Notes: generated by a model not told the origin, from the sequence alone. Shown: positions 12,142 to 25,700, counted from the stretch's first letter. The stretch: 64,000 nucleotides of DNA from Stereum hirsutum FP-91666 SS1 (GCF_000264905.1 NW_006763138.1:1376584-1440583); one strand, 5' to 3'. Numbers and translations: made by a program.

Positions 12142-14195
12142 ATGTCTGATATCGAGTGAGCGTCTGCGTTGTTTGATTCCGATGTGACTCTGTTGTGTGT
12201 ATCTTTTAGATGTCGGCGCTGCGATACTATGTTGTTTGTACGAGTATAACTGCCTGTTTGGCGGTGGAGGTTTTGTGTTTGTGTTGCTTGATGTGTTCTT
12301 TTGATTTCCTTAGTATCTCTCTAATATGCCTACGCTATGCTCTGTACATATATGCCATATCATACCCTATGCAGTCTCTTTTTTATCTCATCTACCCCGC
12401 CATGCCGTGGGAGCTGCTGAGCATAGTTTTTTGTGAATTAAGGTGCTGAGAAGTTGATGCGATGGTACAGAAGAAAAAATATTGCAACGTTTCGCCGTCA
12501 CAGTGCCGTTGTGCGCGAGGAAACGAAGCTGGTTAGGGCCCTCAGCTGTGTCTGGTGTTTTGCTTTCTCGCTAGTGGGACTAGGACCGTGGTTTTCTTTC
12601 ACTGGGTATAGGGAAGATATACGATGCTTTCGAGAAGTTCTCTTGAGCGAATGCTCAGTGCCAGTCAGTCGACAAACTTTCTCTGCTGGTTCCAATATCT
12701 CGTTCTACAGCGCAGCGATCATTTTCACTAAGCCCTTCGACGGCAATGACTGCACGTATGGTCAATGCTTAGCGAAGAACGTCTGCCGCTAGGCTAATCC
12801 CGAAATACAGACTCAAAGATCGAGGAAGACAAACGTTCTTCCTCACTGCTGCTGGGCCTCAAAAACGACGAGTGCAGCTTGCGTCCCTCGGAAACTTTTA
12901 CAGTGTTTCTCCTCTCGCGCTCACATTGCCGTAGACATCATCTCGCATGGTTCTGATGTAAAACTTACCTTGTCAACGGGTCCGGACATGTCTGCATGGC
13001 CGTAGTGTGGTCACAATAAACGATCATTGGAGTTTCAGAAGATCGTGCGCACATAGGGCTGCGCCATGAGCTTGTGTACCAAGACGTCTTCGTCGTGTTG
13101 GGCTCGATCAGAAAGCACGTAAGACTGAGGGAGTATATAGGGGTGGATACCAAAAGGATAATAAAGGGCAGTGATGTGTTGATGGCACCTCATTCGACAG
13201 CCTAAGTCTTCAATACACCAGCAGGGGGGCATGCGTGGCGTCGATGCAGGGGGAATTTAGCGGGAGAACACGCCTGAATTTATGGAATACAAATCGTAGT
13301 ATACATAGTATCATCATGGGCCACATAGGTTATGCGAACCTTGGCTGCTGTTTTAGCGAGGATTGCCTACAGATGAGTCGATGGGGATACTACACAAAGG
13401 GCCGCACATACAATCAGCATGAACGATCCTGCTCCAACCACTGTCAACGAACCAAGTCAAATTCGAAAAGCTTCAGCAAAAGATTAATGATCGTCTCAGC
13501 ACGATGCTGTTCTATAGGCTATATTCAGCACATGTCCAAGGATCGGCACGCCGATTGGTGCCATGGACGAGCGAGGGTTGCCCCGCCGCAGAGTTGCCTT
13601 GGATAATTCAGAGTATAGTCAGGTTTTCGAGTAAAATTCCGTCAAGCCAGCAAATTAGTCGGGTACAAAGCAAAGACCAGACAATATCTTCCAAGATCCA
13701 AACTCGAGGGTGAAGGGACAAAGAAAAGGCTTCGCGCGTCGGTGGCGACCACTTGCTGCAATTTCCTTTTTCGGACACGAGCGGGAGTGAGCGAGCAGCT
13801 TGCCACCCGCGCGCGCCTGCTCCAACTTTTCCCCCATCCACCATCACCCTGCATTGCCACCTCAGCAATCTTCATTGGCATCGTATAGCGTACGCAATAC
13901 CAGCACATAATTTATGGGTATATGCTGACTTTTGTGCCCAAAAACGAATAGATATTGCCACAGACCCTGTTGAAAACCGAGAATGAATCGAGCAGGTTAG
14001 TCTTCATTTATTCGAATATTTCGACAGGCGTCCTTTTGTTTTGCCACTGTATGGGAATGGCATATAGTGCGCTATAATAAGTTTGTGCGGCGTAATGAGC
14101 GCTGGTGCTGGCAGAGCGTGTCCAAGAAGCATCTTGTGTCGTGCCAACCCCAGCGCGAGCACTCGGACGAGCCCTGCCTGCTCTTCTTCCCAACC
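12142..14195. other. Intergenic, no intact gene
   Basis: No frame is supported as a gene. A minus-strand frame near 12965-13150 has a weak resemblance (TPMIVYCD) to the RNase H region of copia retrotransposons, too weak to call. A short gene could be hidden but none is evident. The 3' part holds the leader of NOT2. Confidence 0.4.
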
Positions 14196-16881
14196 ATGTT
14201 CCATCCATCCTTCCCCGCTAACTCCCGTCCCTTCTTTCCAGGACAACCCCCACAAAGACCACCATCACTCGGGCCCGCATCGCTACACTCACATCTCCCT
14301 AATCCAAACTCCCTGAACCCTTCCCAACAATCCCACCCAAACGCCCTGCAAGGTGGCTTCCGCGCCGGACCCTATGCCTCCCACCCCACCAACTATGCCA
14401 TGCCACCACGGAACAACATGAACGTCAACGTCGGTCTCGCTGGCGGAGCGCTTGGCGGCGGCGGACTGGGTAGCGCGGGGTTGGGTGGTATGCCTGGCTA
14501 TCCGGGCTCGATGGGAGCAGGTGCAGGAGGGATGGGAATGAGGCCTCAGCCTTCGCCGGGGTTTCCACAGCAGAGAGGTGCTGGTCAGGCCTTCCCGTTC
14601 AACACCGGGCTCGGACAACAGCAACCACACGGCCTACACCAGCAGCAACAGTCGAATCAGCAGCAGCACGGCGGCAATCCTGGACTACCGCCACATCTCC
14701 AAGGCCCGACGGCACAGAATCCGAACATCAACGCGTCGAATGCTGCCTCGTCGGGTGCGGCGTCGGATGTTGGACTGGACCCAAGTGACTTTCCTGCGCT
14801 AGGATCGACACCCGCCTCCGTACACGCCAGCGCGCTTAACTCGGGACTCGCAACTCCGGGAACGGCAAATGGGAGTTACGCGTCGCAGGCTGGGACAACC
14901 CCGGGTAGTGGTGTGCAGGGCGGACAAGGGCAGACAAATGGACGGGAGAGGGATCAAGGGAGAGATTTTGGGCCGGACGATTTTCCAGCGCTCGGCGGAG
15001 GTCAGTCGACGCAGCAACAACAACAACAGGTTCAGCAGGCTGGTCAACAAGATCATTCACACCCGCATCCACCCGGTTTGAATGGTGTGCACACGGCGGA
15101 GAGGCAGAATTCGTTAGGAATGGGTGGACAGCAGCAGCAGCCGGGATTGTTGAATTTGGGACCGGGAGGTAGAGGCCAGCAGGCGTTGCAGAGCGAGTCG
15201 GAAAAGCAGAGGGTGTGTTTCTCTTCACTCTTTTTTCTTCTTCTCTGTGTCCCCAATCAGCTCTTTATTCCATCCATCCATACACCTTTGGATTTCTTCC
15301 TTCTTCGTTCGTTCGTCTCTTCCCTCCTCCACCATATTTTCCTCTCGCGTGATCTTCGGATCGCTCCTTGTTTTTCTTCAAATTATGATACACAACTTAG
15401 GCCGCGTCTTTGAAATTCCCGCGGTTTTTCTTGCCCCGCACTCTTACTAACCCAACTCCACAGAATTACGCGCTCAAGCTCAACTCAGCATCGCATGCTG
15501 CTTGGAACAACCCATCCAACGGACCCTCAGGCACGAATCCCCTCAACCCCCCACCATCGCAAACACCCGCACCCGTCGTGGGAGGCGCAGGCTTCCCCGG
15601 CACACTATCCTCTCTCCAAAACGGCTCGCATCCTCCCACATCGAACCAAGCACCTCAATCGCAACCAAACGCACAAAACCAAAATAATCACCTAGGCGGC
15701 CCGCCGGGTGTTCCTCCCCCTCCATCCCAACAAGTACCACAGCCGCAACAGCCACAACCGTCACAACAAGTACCACCGCAGCAGGCAACGCAAGGACCAC
15801 CGCAGCCTCCAGCAACATCACACACGCCAGGTCCGGCACAACATTTCGCTCAGGACCAAGCACAACAGCAGGGACAGCAACAGCAAAGGCCTGGGACGAC
15901 GGTGAATAATGTGAATGTGGTGCCGCAGACCCCGGCGCAGCAGGTGCTCGTCTCTGCAGCGGATCGGTGGGGCCTGTTAGGACTGTTGGCGATGATCAAG
16001 AATGCGGATTTGGATAGGGGGCTGCTTAGCGTAGGTACAGATTTGGGGACAATGGGGTTGGATATGCAGGCTCAGGGGTACGTTTCTGTCTATTCTGTTT
16101 TTCTTTTTTCCTCATAATTAGTGATTTCTCTCTTTGCGCGTATTGACGGCGGGTGCTATTTCTTGACCTTAGGAACCTATACTCGACGTTCATCACGCCT
16201 TGGGCAGATTCATCAGCGGCACATACTGTTGAACCGGATTTTCATCTTCCGACGTGCTATAACGTGCAACCTCCGCCACCGGGTCCAAGTAAAGCAGCCG
16301 CATTCAGCGACGAGACGTTGTTCTTTATGTTCTATTCGAGTCCGAGGGACGCACTCCAGGAAGTAGCCGCACAAGAGCTGTAAGTCTTGCTTGCTTTCGT
16401 ATATCGCTTATCGTTTATATCGAAAACTATCCATGCATATGCTCACGACGCTCTGTACAGGTATAACCGCAACTGGCGCTACCACAAAGACCTTCGTCTG
16501 TGGCTCACCAAAGAATCCGGAACTTCTCCCTCGCAGAAAGTCGCTGGCGGCGAGCACGGAACGTACACCTTTTGGGATCCCGATGGCTGGGGGAAAGAGC
16601 GCAAGGATATGACCGTGCTCTATTCTGACCTCGAGGAGAAGAACGCACCGGTATTCGCGCCTGGAGCGGCACTGACGCTGAACGGACCTGCGGGCGCACA
16701 GCAGCAGCAGGGACAGGCTGGTGTCATCGGAGCACAGGCAGGTGCGGGTGGGATGCAACAAGGAGGACAGGGGCAGATGCAGGGTCAGCAGGGAGGGATG
16801 GGTGGGCTTGGTGGCGTTGGGGGTATGATGGCGATGGGACAGCGGGGCGCGTTCCAGGGAGTTGGGATGGCGGCGATGTAA
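14196..16881 (+). CDS. NOT2: CCR4-NOT complex subunit NOT2 (752 aa)
   Basis: Scaffold subunit of the CCR4-NOT deadenylase complex, which shortens mRNA poly(A) tails and tunes transcription; NOT2 pairs with the NOT3/5 subunit through the C-terminal NOT box. Exons 14196-15212, 15464-16077, 16173-16379 and 16461-16881 give exactly 753 codons. The N-terminal region is Gly/Gln-rich and carries two NOT2-type SDFPALG / DDFPALGG motifs. A Pro/Gln linker follows. The NOT box starts at DRWGLLGLLAMIK and includes LDRGLLSVGTDL, NLYSTFITPWAD, the segment FFMFYSSPRDALQEVAAQEL and the YNRNWRYHKDLRLWLTK region. It ends with a Gly/Gln/Met tail. The start at 14196 was chosen because upstream in-frame sequence looks like leader. 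It is one of the few conserved housekeeping genes in a region of fast-evolving regulators. Confidence 0.93.
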
Positions 16882-18100
16882 GAATGGGGCGAGAAGGATC
16901 ATGTTTGTAGGATGTGTTTTTCTTTTCGGCGGTCGTTTGGGTCTTGACGCTTGGTTGGTCGGTCGGTGTTCGGCGGCTTCGAAAGCATGAATAGTCGTTT
17001 GAAGGTCGGGACCGTACGTTGTGTGGTTTGCAGCTCGTATATCTTGCCACTCCCCTCTATTTTTTTTCTTCTCAAGTACTTATTATTCGCTCTCCCTCTC
17101 TCTGACTCTCCAATCCTCGTCTCTCCTTGGTCTCGTCCCGTCGTTTGTCGAATTGTTCCATCCGTCTTCGTCTCCGTCTATTTCCCGTTTTCTCCATTCA
17201 TACATCCGTCATACGTTCAAGTCGTCCGAATCACTGTCCCTTGTCAATATTTCTATCTACCCTCGTCGTCGTCGAACCTTCCCTGATACTCTGTTTTCAC
17301 CTTCAAGCTCCTTTCCCGTTCTTTTTCTCTCTCGCTCCTTGTGTCATCTATCATTGTCCAACGTTCGCAGTACGCAGTCTGAAGTTTCAAATCATCGACA
17401 ATCCCCCAGTGTTATCTTATATCGGCTTTATGGTCTATCAGGTCCAAAGTCTCTGTCTGCAGTGTCTGTCGGTGTGTTGATCATGGTTATATGTGTTCGT
17501 CTGGCTGTTTGTGTGGCTGTAAACGTTACCCGTGCCTTAATTGGCGCATTTGTTCGTAGGGCTTGGTTGTAAGTTTATTCGTGGATCTGAATCATATGGC
17601 TTAGATATCTTTCAAGTTATCGTTGACTGTCTGCGTCCTAAGCTATAAAATGCTCGATTCTGAAAGAAGGAAGGAAGGAAGGAAGGAAGGAAGGAAGGAA
17701 AAGAGTATTGGGTTGCATCGCTCTCTCAAGCCTTGATACACAACAGCACCTCGATTACTCCTGCAGCGACACTTCGCCAGGGTAAACTTTCCTACTCCGT
17801 GCCACCAAATCTGGTTCATTTGTGTCACACAGAAAGACGAGGGAGGAACTTCCTGACAGTAAAACAACCCACGCATTACGGCGTTGTGCGCAAAGAACGT
17901 AGCGTACACTGTATAATATTAGACCGTTTGCCCATTACATGTATAGCATGAGTTCAAGTTTGCGACGAGTCCTTCGCCTCGCCACACGTATCCAAACGTA
18001 CACTGGTACTCTCCCAGGTAAAAAGAAGACGAATAGACGACAGATATAATTTTTACAGTAGAACGAAGTTATTAAATAGTGTAGCACGATACTAAATCGC
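16882..18100. other. Gap between convergent genes
   Basis: Pyrimidine-rich sequence downstream of NOT2 and a tetranucleotide repeat, between convergent genes. No supported gene; open frames here are low-complexity. Confidence 0.5.
17663..17702. repeat. Microsatellite (GAAG)n
   Basis: About nine or ten uninterrupted GAAG units in the gap between convergent genes. Likely length-polymorphic. Confidence 0.9.
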
Positions 18101-21100
18101 TCACTCCCCCTCGGCGTGTGTTTTCGAGTTCGCATCTTCAGTCTGAGATTCTGCGACTGGAGTCGGTACGATCACGACGGTCTTATCGACCTCGGTCTCT
18201 GCGTCGGATGCGTCGTCCGCCATACTACTTGGCGGAGGACTCGCAGAAGGGCTCGCGGGCGGACTATCAGGAAGAACGACAGCGTCGTGGATAGTAGGTG
18301 AAGAACTGGCTGCAACGCTAGGTGCAGGGCTTGCGCTCGGACTGGGACTGTTCCGAGCGGAACGGGGCTTGGCATTGGGGACCGGAGCAGGTGGGGGAGA
18401 TTGGCCTTGAGCTTGAGGACGAGCGGAGGAGGCGGAGATTGACGATAATCGCTGGCGCAGTCTGTCGTGATCCCGTTTGAGTTGCTCGATCTCGAGACTG
18501 ATAGTCTCGCCCAGTTCGAGGTCTTGGTTCCTCTTGCTGTGCAAGTCCTCGAGTTCGGAGCGCAGATGATTGATGACGTTTCGTGCTAAACAAAAATGCG
18601 CATACATTTTCAGTTTTAGTAACCTGAGGGAGAATCAAGAAAGGTGAGGACCAACGTACCACTTTTCAGGATAGGCAAATAGCATGTTGGATGCTCCAAG
18701 TAATGCTCATGGAACTGTCGAAATTCTTCAGGTATCCTCTCCCCCAACAATCGCTGCACGTAGGGTTCGTCCCTGCGACTAGTGGCCCAATGCACGCGTA
18801 TCGCCTGCAAACGCTGTTGGTGCTTCAACGACGCCGAAGCGAGCACGTCCTTCATCACGTCGTCTTGCGTGCGCGGGCGTGAGCGCATGGACTGAGAGAG
18901 CGATGAAGTCGGGGTATGCGAGTTGGAAGTGGTGCGCTGAGACGACTCAGATGCTGGAGAATGCGAAGAAGTACGCGCGGGAGAAGGTTGAAAACGAACG
19001 GGTTCGGGTTGGGGTTCGGGCGGGAGTAAAGCTGCCATTAACGGTTGCGATGGATGCGAAATCGAAGTCGAAGAAGGCGATGCATGCGCATGCGAAGGTT
19101 TGGGCGAAGACGAAGGAACGGGCTGAAGAGGATGTACAGGAGGCGAAGGGGGTCGAGCGGGGGTAGTGTTTTTGTGGGTTGATCCCCATAAAACGGGAGA
19201 GAAAGATGGTGGGCCGAACGTCGAAAGTCTAGGGGGAGGAGGCGATTGCTGACCAGTTCCTGGAGCGAGGGGCGAGGCGGTCGACTGCGAAAGAGGTCGT
19301 GACAATCTCGGTACGGCCCCGGACATGTAAGATTGTCCCCGTGCCCCAGCACTTAGAGCCAGTTGCGCGAAGGAAGGAGGAGCGTGAAGGGGTTGGGAAG
19401 AGCTGGCGACAGAATTGGGACGTGTGTCTGCTTCAGCAACGTCCCCTGAAGCAGGCCTGCTCGAAGAAGGAGTGGCATTCCTCGTGAACACAGAATGGCG
19501 CCTCCGTAAGTCTTCGACTATGCTCCCAGCTTCCGGCTGGGCTTGAGGAACTGGGGGGTTCTGTGCTGGTGGTACAAAAGGCGCAGGCGCAATGACCGGG
19601 ACCGACGGCTTCGACCTGGTCCTACGAGTCTTCGCTGGCGCGGCCCCGTTGTCCATATGGACGGTCGGAAGCGTGATCCCTCCTCCGTTACTGGAACTTG
19701 CGTTAGGCGGAGGAGGCGGTGGTGGTGGTGGTGGTGGAATGGCCGACCTCGAGGGCTCGGACATACGCTGTCGTTTCCGAAGTTCTACAACCGGTTCGCC
19801 GGTAGGAGCACTACGTTTTCCCCCAGACGGCTGCTCAAGCGCATCTTCGGGGAATGAGACACTCCATACTGGATTCTCGTGCACAGTGATTCTACGAGGA
19901 TGAGGATATTTAAGTTCCGGGACGGGTTGAGCTTTGCCTTTAGTTGCCGAAGCAGCTGCACCCTTCTTCGGCTCTGGCCGTCTGGGTCGGTAAACGTAGC
20001 CAGGATACTTCCGAAGGTGGTCCTCCTTGGCTTGCTCGGATTGCAATTTCCATGGCCGTTTCTCGTGCTCAGCCATGGCGGCCCATCGATCAGCTACAAG
20101 ATATTCGGTTTAAATTTTTCCAAACGACGGTATGCGAGAACTGAGATTACGCACCAATCGCTCTCGAAAGATTGGCTTGAGTATCGGTAACACGATCAGT
20201 GTGGATACAGTGAGATCGGAAGAGCATGAATGCGTTAGGTGGTCGAGGGATATGCCCCGGACGCGCTCGGCTCCCTCGTCTTTTCGTGGGAGGTGTTGGT
20301 GAGCGCGGGAGGTTCGGAGGACCGTACGTAGGTGAAGGCGGGAAACGCGGCATATAAAAGATTTCCTCCTCGATCACAGGAGGCTCGACTGGTTCCGTAT
20401 ACATAGATGGAGTGACGACCTGGTCGAAAACGAACGAGGTAGGTGGGGGAGGTGGTGCTGTTGAAATCCAAGGACGAATCAGCAAGTCTGATCTCCTGCG
20501 AGGAACCTTACATAAATGAGAGAATACTCGGACTGACCTCGATGTATTTTCTCAGGTTTGCTAGGTATAGGAAGTTTATTCTTCACCCGTACCGCACAGT
20601 AATTCCAGTGCCCTCGCAGATCACTTAGAGGGCCTTTGATGATGCTTTGGCAGAACTGGCAGATATGCGTACCCTTCCTAGCGACTGGGTTATTGGGGCA
20701 CCGTTCGCGCATATGTCGACGACAGTCACCCGATCGAAGAAAGGGTGGATGATTACAAAACAAGCAGGTGAGCGATTCGCTCGTTTCCCAGTCCTTCGTA
20801 TCCACACCACTTGGCGGTGGCGGATGTCCGTCTGGCACGTCGTCGTCGATCTCGTCCATATCATCAACCTCTGATTCACCACTATCGTGTTGCGGAAAGA
20901 CAGCGATGATGGGGCGATCCAAAGGATTGTCGATTTCCATATCGTTCGCAGTCAAGCGCACGTGTGGCGGTGGCGAAGGTATGTCCGAAATCGGACGATC
21001 GGTGCTCGGGCCGGCTCTATTGTTCGCTCCTGTTTGGAGTCGAACATGCGGATCTTCGACGCTTTGAGTCGGCGCCGACGACGACAAAGGCGCTGAAGCG

Positions 21101-21449
21101 AAGGGATCATGTCGTCGATCTGCGCTCGCCGACGACGAAGGCGCTGCTGGAGACTGAGGGCTCGAAGAGGCGGGGTCCTTCGCAGCAGCAACAGCGAGCG
21201 GCTGCGAGGGCGGCTCCAAGCCCTGCGAAGCGCTAAAAAGAACAATAGAGAACTGACATCAGGAACGGGATGATTTGTCGAAACGCATCATGCCACGCAG
21301 ATGCGAAAACTTCATACGTACGCTCGTTGTTGTGCAGATAAGGCAGGATCAGTATCTACGTCCATACTGTCATCGATTTTCGATTTCTTGCTGAGCTCTT
21401 CGCCAGCGCCAGTAGCGACGCCTTGAGCAGTGTCCGATTCTCGAGACAT
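18101..21449 (-). CDS. Zinc-finger + HMG-box + HLH-like regulator B (1024 aa)
   Basis: Five exons (21449-21322, 21232-20538, 20487-20155, 20093-18660, 18585-18101) join to exactly 1025 codons. Residues 199-255 are a paired zinc module: CNHPPFLRSGDCRRH...C, then C-x2-C with LRGHWNYCAVR. An HMG box spans about residues 353-425 (HIPRPPNAFMLFR ... YPGYVYRPRRPE), of the mating-type/Rox1-like fungal kind, interrupted by a 61-base phase-1 intron. After a Pro/Ser-rich linker, residues about 825-900 look like an HLH: LLGERIPEEF, loop, LPILKSARNVINHL, then a coiled coil. A 74-base phase-1 intron splits the Ala of that second helix. The basic region before the HLH is weak, so the HMG box is the likely DNA binder and the HLH a dimer interface. 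Probable nuclear transcription factor. This domain combination is not one I recognise. Confidence 0.75.
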
Positions 21450-21577
21450 TACAGTAGAGACCTGAGACGGTGCGGGCGGTATGGAGGGGATGGTGGTGCG
21501 GACGAGGGTTCTCGATTGTTTCCGAAGATGGACGCGAGGGCGCGGAAGAAAGGGCTTCCCGGACAGGAAGGGGGGCC

Positions 21578-21585
21578 CTTATATA
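21578..21585 (-). promoter_or_regulatory. TATA box of regulator B
   Basis: TATATAAG on the minus strand, about 130 bases before the start codon at 21449. Confidence 0.6.
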
Positions 21586-22746
21586 TCAGGACAATGCGGG
21601 CACAGATCCAGTATCACATCATCCGCGTAGCAACAAGTGGGTGCTAACTTATTTGGTATGAACAATACGTGTTTCCTGCCGTTCCGCGGATCGCATTGGG
21701 TATCGCGTGTCCCACATGAGCACACAAGGCCACTATTTCAGCTTACTAAATAGAAGACACATACCTTTTCGAGACTCGCTTCCTCGCGCCCTGCAGGGAA
21801 AGGCACGATTTTTCAAACAAGGCGTGTATATGTGCTCGTTCAGACTCCGTTTTATCCTTGCCAATCCGGTGCGACGCGCGCTCTTTCTCCCGGAGAAAAC
21901 GGGCGGGGGATATCGATAATACGGAATCCGAGACCTCCTCGAGTGGCGAGTCGCAGATACACAGAAGATAACTGAGCGATTCGATCTGATGAGAAGCGCA
22001 AAACTTTCGTCCAAAAGCGTAACAAAAGGGTGACCCTGAGTCGTGGTCCGCCAAGGATCTTGCCCCGGCCAGACTTCCTGATGCGCATTCGAGTCTGCGC
22101 CGATGACAGGATCATTAGCCCTTGTCTCAACCCCAACAGAGACACAGCACATATTTGTTGCACTGGAAAGAGTCGCGTATAGTACATGATACAGATGCTA
22201 TGCCGACGTCGTGCAGGACCAGGCGAAGACATTGACGTGGGTATAGATTTGCCCAGCCGGGCTCGAAGGGGATTCGGCAAGCATTGTGGGAAATGATGAC
22301 AAATAAATCTTCCAACGGCTCGGTACTCAACGAGGCCGGATCCTTGCCGGATCCGATGGCCGATACTCCTGAGCTTAATTATAAGCTGTGGCGTTGCGAG
22401 TCAGCGTCGCAAGACATCATTTTGCCAGGTTTCGGTGGAAGAATGCTCTTGTCCGTCTGGCCTCATCCTGAGAGCCTGACAGAGAGACAGCTTCGAGGGT
22501 CATGCGTCCGATATCTTCCTAATCCGTATAACAAGGACCTCGAGAATGAGCACAGAGCACAGCGCGCCACCCAGATTGCTATGGCACGAGAAGAAAAAGA
22601 ATGCATATCATAGTAGTAGTAGTACTATACAATTAGTACTCATATGGTTCACACTCGAGAGGAGGCGGCATGGATAGGTCTACAAGAAGAAGATAAAACA
22701 AGAAAACGTGCATTCTACAAATCAGCGTACAACTCTGTTCAATTCC
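21586..22746. other. Intergenic, no supported gene
   Basis: Upstream region of regulator B and downstream region of regulator C. A plus-strand frame at 22284-22613 (109 aa) has no recognisable motif and no promoter evidence. A short TAG repeat lies near 22612-22626. Confidence 0.45.
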
Positions 22747-25700
22747 CTAGTTCGACGCAGCCTTCTCTCCTTCGGCCTCCACGAGCTGCTTCTCCAGATC
22801 AGCGTGCACGTTTTGCATCCCCTCGAACTTGGACTGGAGCGAATCTGTCCAGTTCTTGTCCTTGTCTCGCTCTGCTTGGAGCCGTTTGACCTGAGACATC
22901 AAGCTCTCGATATAATCCCGAGCTAGCAAAGTAAGGATAATGATCAGCCGGAAACGAAAGAGTAGATGAAGAAAACAGTAACGTACTGCTTGTCAAGAGC
23001 GAGATCTTCGACGTCGTATCAACCCCGACGGGCAACACCTCCCTAAGCTGCTTCTCTGCAGTCTCCACCTCCTGGCTCTTACCAATCACCAACCTCATTT
23101 TGGCATCGGCATCGGCATCAACATTGACATGCGGCATCTCCTTCTCCCTCTCCATCAACTCGTCCACCTCTCCATCCTCGCTCTCCGGCCCCTCATCATC
23201 ACTCTGCAGTTCATCGTTCTCCGGCACATCACCTCCCTCCGTACCACCCATAATCGAATCACGAGCATACTTGGGCACGCTACCCGCAGGCGTCTTCCTC
23301 TTCCCCGCCTTATCCGAACAATCGATGACGCCGAACAAGGGAGGCGTAGGATCCGGCCTGATAGGTGGCAAAGGCTCCATGTTCCCGAAGAGGAGGGGTC
23401 CACCTCGTTCCGGGGCGTTAGCGTGAAGAGGCCTCGGCGCAGCGACGATATTGCCATTAGTATCGTCTTTCGGACCTGCATTGGGACCGGGAGCAGGACT
23501 GGCATGGGCGCTCGTCCCGTTTTGTTGGGCTTGCTGGGTGGCGGGACTGCCGGAGGTAGCGTGCATGTCGGCATCCGGCGCTGCACCAGCCTTGCTGGGC
23601 GTCTTCTCATGGTGAGGGCTCATATAACCGTCGCGCTCGCGCTCACTGGGAGGGGCATTGTCGAGTGTCATTTGCTGGAACGACGTCTCCATAGACGGGG
23701 AATACTCCTTCGACCGTGCCCGTGCTACAACGGCCGCTGCCATCGGCGGTGTGGATGGATGCTGATATTGAGGGGGAGGGGGAGGAGGGGGAGGAATGAC
23801 CATAGGTGCTGGGCTCGGAACGGAGGGAGTCGCTTGCTTCGAGGTCGGCTCACTGTCCACCGCCATATCCCCACCCGCCGCCGCTCTCGCTTCCCTCTCC
23901 CTCTCCTTCTCGGCCTTCAACGCCACCTGCGCCGCCACCCAATCCTTCGCCAGGATCCTCGGCGGAGGTGCAGGCACGACCATATCCATCACAGACTCAT
24001 AATCCGCCGTTCGACCGACAGGTCTCTTGGGTTCCGTCTTTCTGCGTGGCCGAATTGGTTTGGGAACGGGGATGGTGATGTAGGGCTGGATGATCAGCTC
24101 GGGAGGAGGACCTTCGGGTTCGGGGGTAGAAGGCGAGGAGGGAGAGCCTGCGAAATCCTCGGGGTTGAGGTTCTGCGACGAGGAGCGGTCGCGGTAGTAG
24201 TTGCCTGGTTCGCCAGGAGCGGAGTTGACTGCTGTGGCGCCCTTGCTGCCGGCGGGCTTCTTCGTTGGTTGATACCTGTACTCCGGATTGTTGCGCATAT
24301 GTTCTGCTTTCGCCTCTGCTGCTTTGGCGTCCCAGAAAGCCCTCTCGGATGGCGTGAGCGCTCTCCATTTCTCGGCTAGTAGCAATGATAAAGAACAAGA
24401 AATCAGCATCAATACGGAAAACTTACCCTTAGCCAAAGAGCGAAGACCCACGTAAAAAAACAGGAGAACGAACAAAAAAAGAAGACAAGAAACGGGACGA
24501 AAAGCAGTACCAAGAAAGAAATAAAAAGACTCACAGATGACAGTATGAATCTGCATCTCCTGCACCAGTGCCTTCTCCTCCCTGCTCATCCTCGCATACT
24601 CCCCTTGCATAAAGTCCTTCCTAAACAAGATGAACGAATTCGCCGGCCTCTTAATATACCCATCCGGCCTCTCCTTGTCCTGGCCCCTCTTCCGCTTCTT
24701 CGCCGTCGGCTGGTACATCAGGAACTCTTGGCCTATGGGTCCGTCCTCGTTGTTGTACGGCGCATTATGGTACTGCGGCGCGACGAACGCTTCGTTGTGT
24801 GATTGGGCATGGAAGGCAGGAGCGGCGTTGGGGTCTTGAAGTCGATCCATAACATCGTCGTCAATGACCATAGTACCATTTACGGGCTGTGGAACCGAGA
24901 CCATGCCTCCCGTGTTCTGTGGCACCAGCACCGACATCGTCCCTCCAACATCCCCCGGCGAGTGAGCACTGGGAGATCTCCTCTGAGGCTGCACCACATC
25001 AGCACCAGAATCAGCAGAGTTGCTATCCGCGCTCAGACGGCGAGCAGTAGGACGAGGGCGCGGACGGAGGCGAGGACGAGGAGGCTCAGGCTCAGTGTGG
25101 GTTGTGACCGGGGGACTGGGGACGGGAGGAGTCGGGGGAGGTGCACTGGCGGTGGCGGTGGCGGGCGTGGGAGGGGCGGGCGCATCAGCTTTGGCCTTGG
25201 TGGCTTGGGCTTGGGCTTGTGCTGGAGGTTGTGGAGGGGGATAGACGTAAGGTTGGTATTGGGGGTGCTGATTGGGATAGAGCTGGGGATAAGGATACTG
25301 AGCAGAAGCGGGAATGGGAGCGCCATAGGTGTACGGGTAGGCGTAGGGATGTCCTGCGGCGTTGGGTGGCGGTCGAGCCGCGGCGGAATAAGAGTAAGGA
25401 TACTGGAGTTTGTCGGAGAGGAAGACTATGATAGCAAAGATATCGTCAGCACCACGGACGACAACCATTGCAACTTATCATAAAAGAACACGAGAATGTC
25501 AAAGGAAAATAGAGAGATTGCTCACCGAAGGGCGCGTTCTTGTTCCTCGAGGACCTACGCGTGGATGACTTGAATTCCGCAGGACGTTCGATGAGCACGA
25601 CGTCCGAATCTGATCCATCGCTCTCCTGCCCTGCGGCCTCATTAGCTTCCTGTGCAGGCGGAGGAGGCTGCTTGTCCACCTCCACACGAGGAGCCTCAGG

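Noticed and set aside
12965..13153. Possible copia retrotransposon RNase H remnant (TPMIVYCD) on the minus strand
   Set aside because: Only a few residues match. Flanking frames do not continue into reverse transcriptase or a TKHID-type block, and no terminal repeats were found.
14067..14195. Longer N-terminus for NOT2 from 14067
   Set aside because: Upstream in-frame codons look like leader. The start MFHPSFPANSRPFFPG at 14196 fits a NOT2 N-terminus better.
22284..22613. 109-codon plus-strand frame
   Set aside because: No recognisable motif, promoter or splice evidence; it could be chance.
23129..24379. 416-codon open frame on the plus strand
   Set aside because: It lies antisense inside regulator C, has Arg/Gly-rich shadow composition and no motif. 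The minus-strand HMG box and HLH are clearly the real coding sense.
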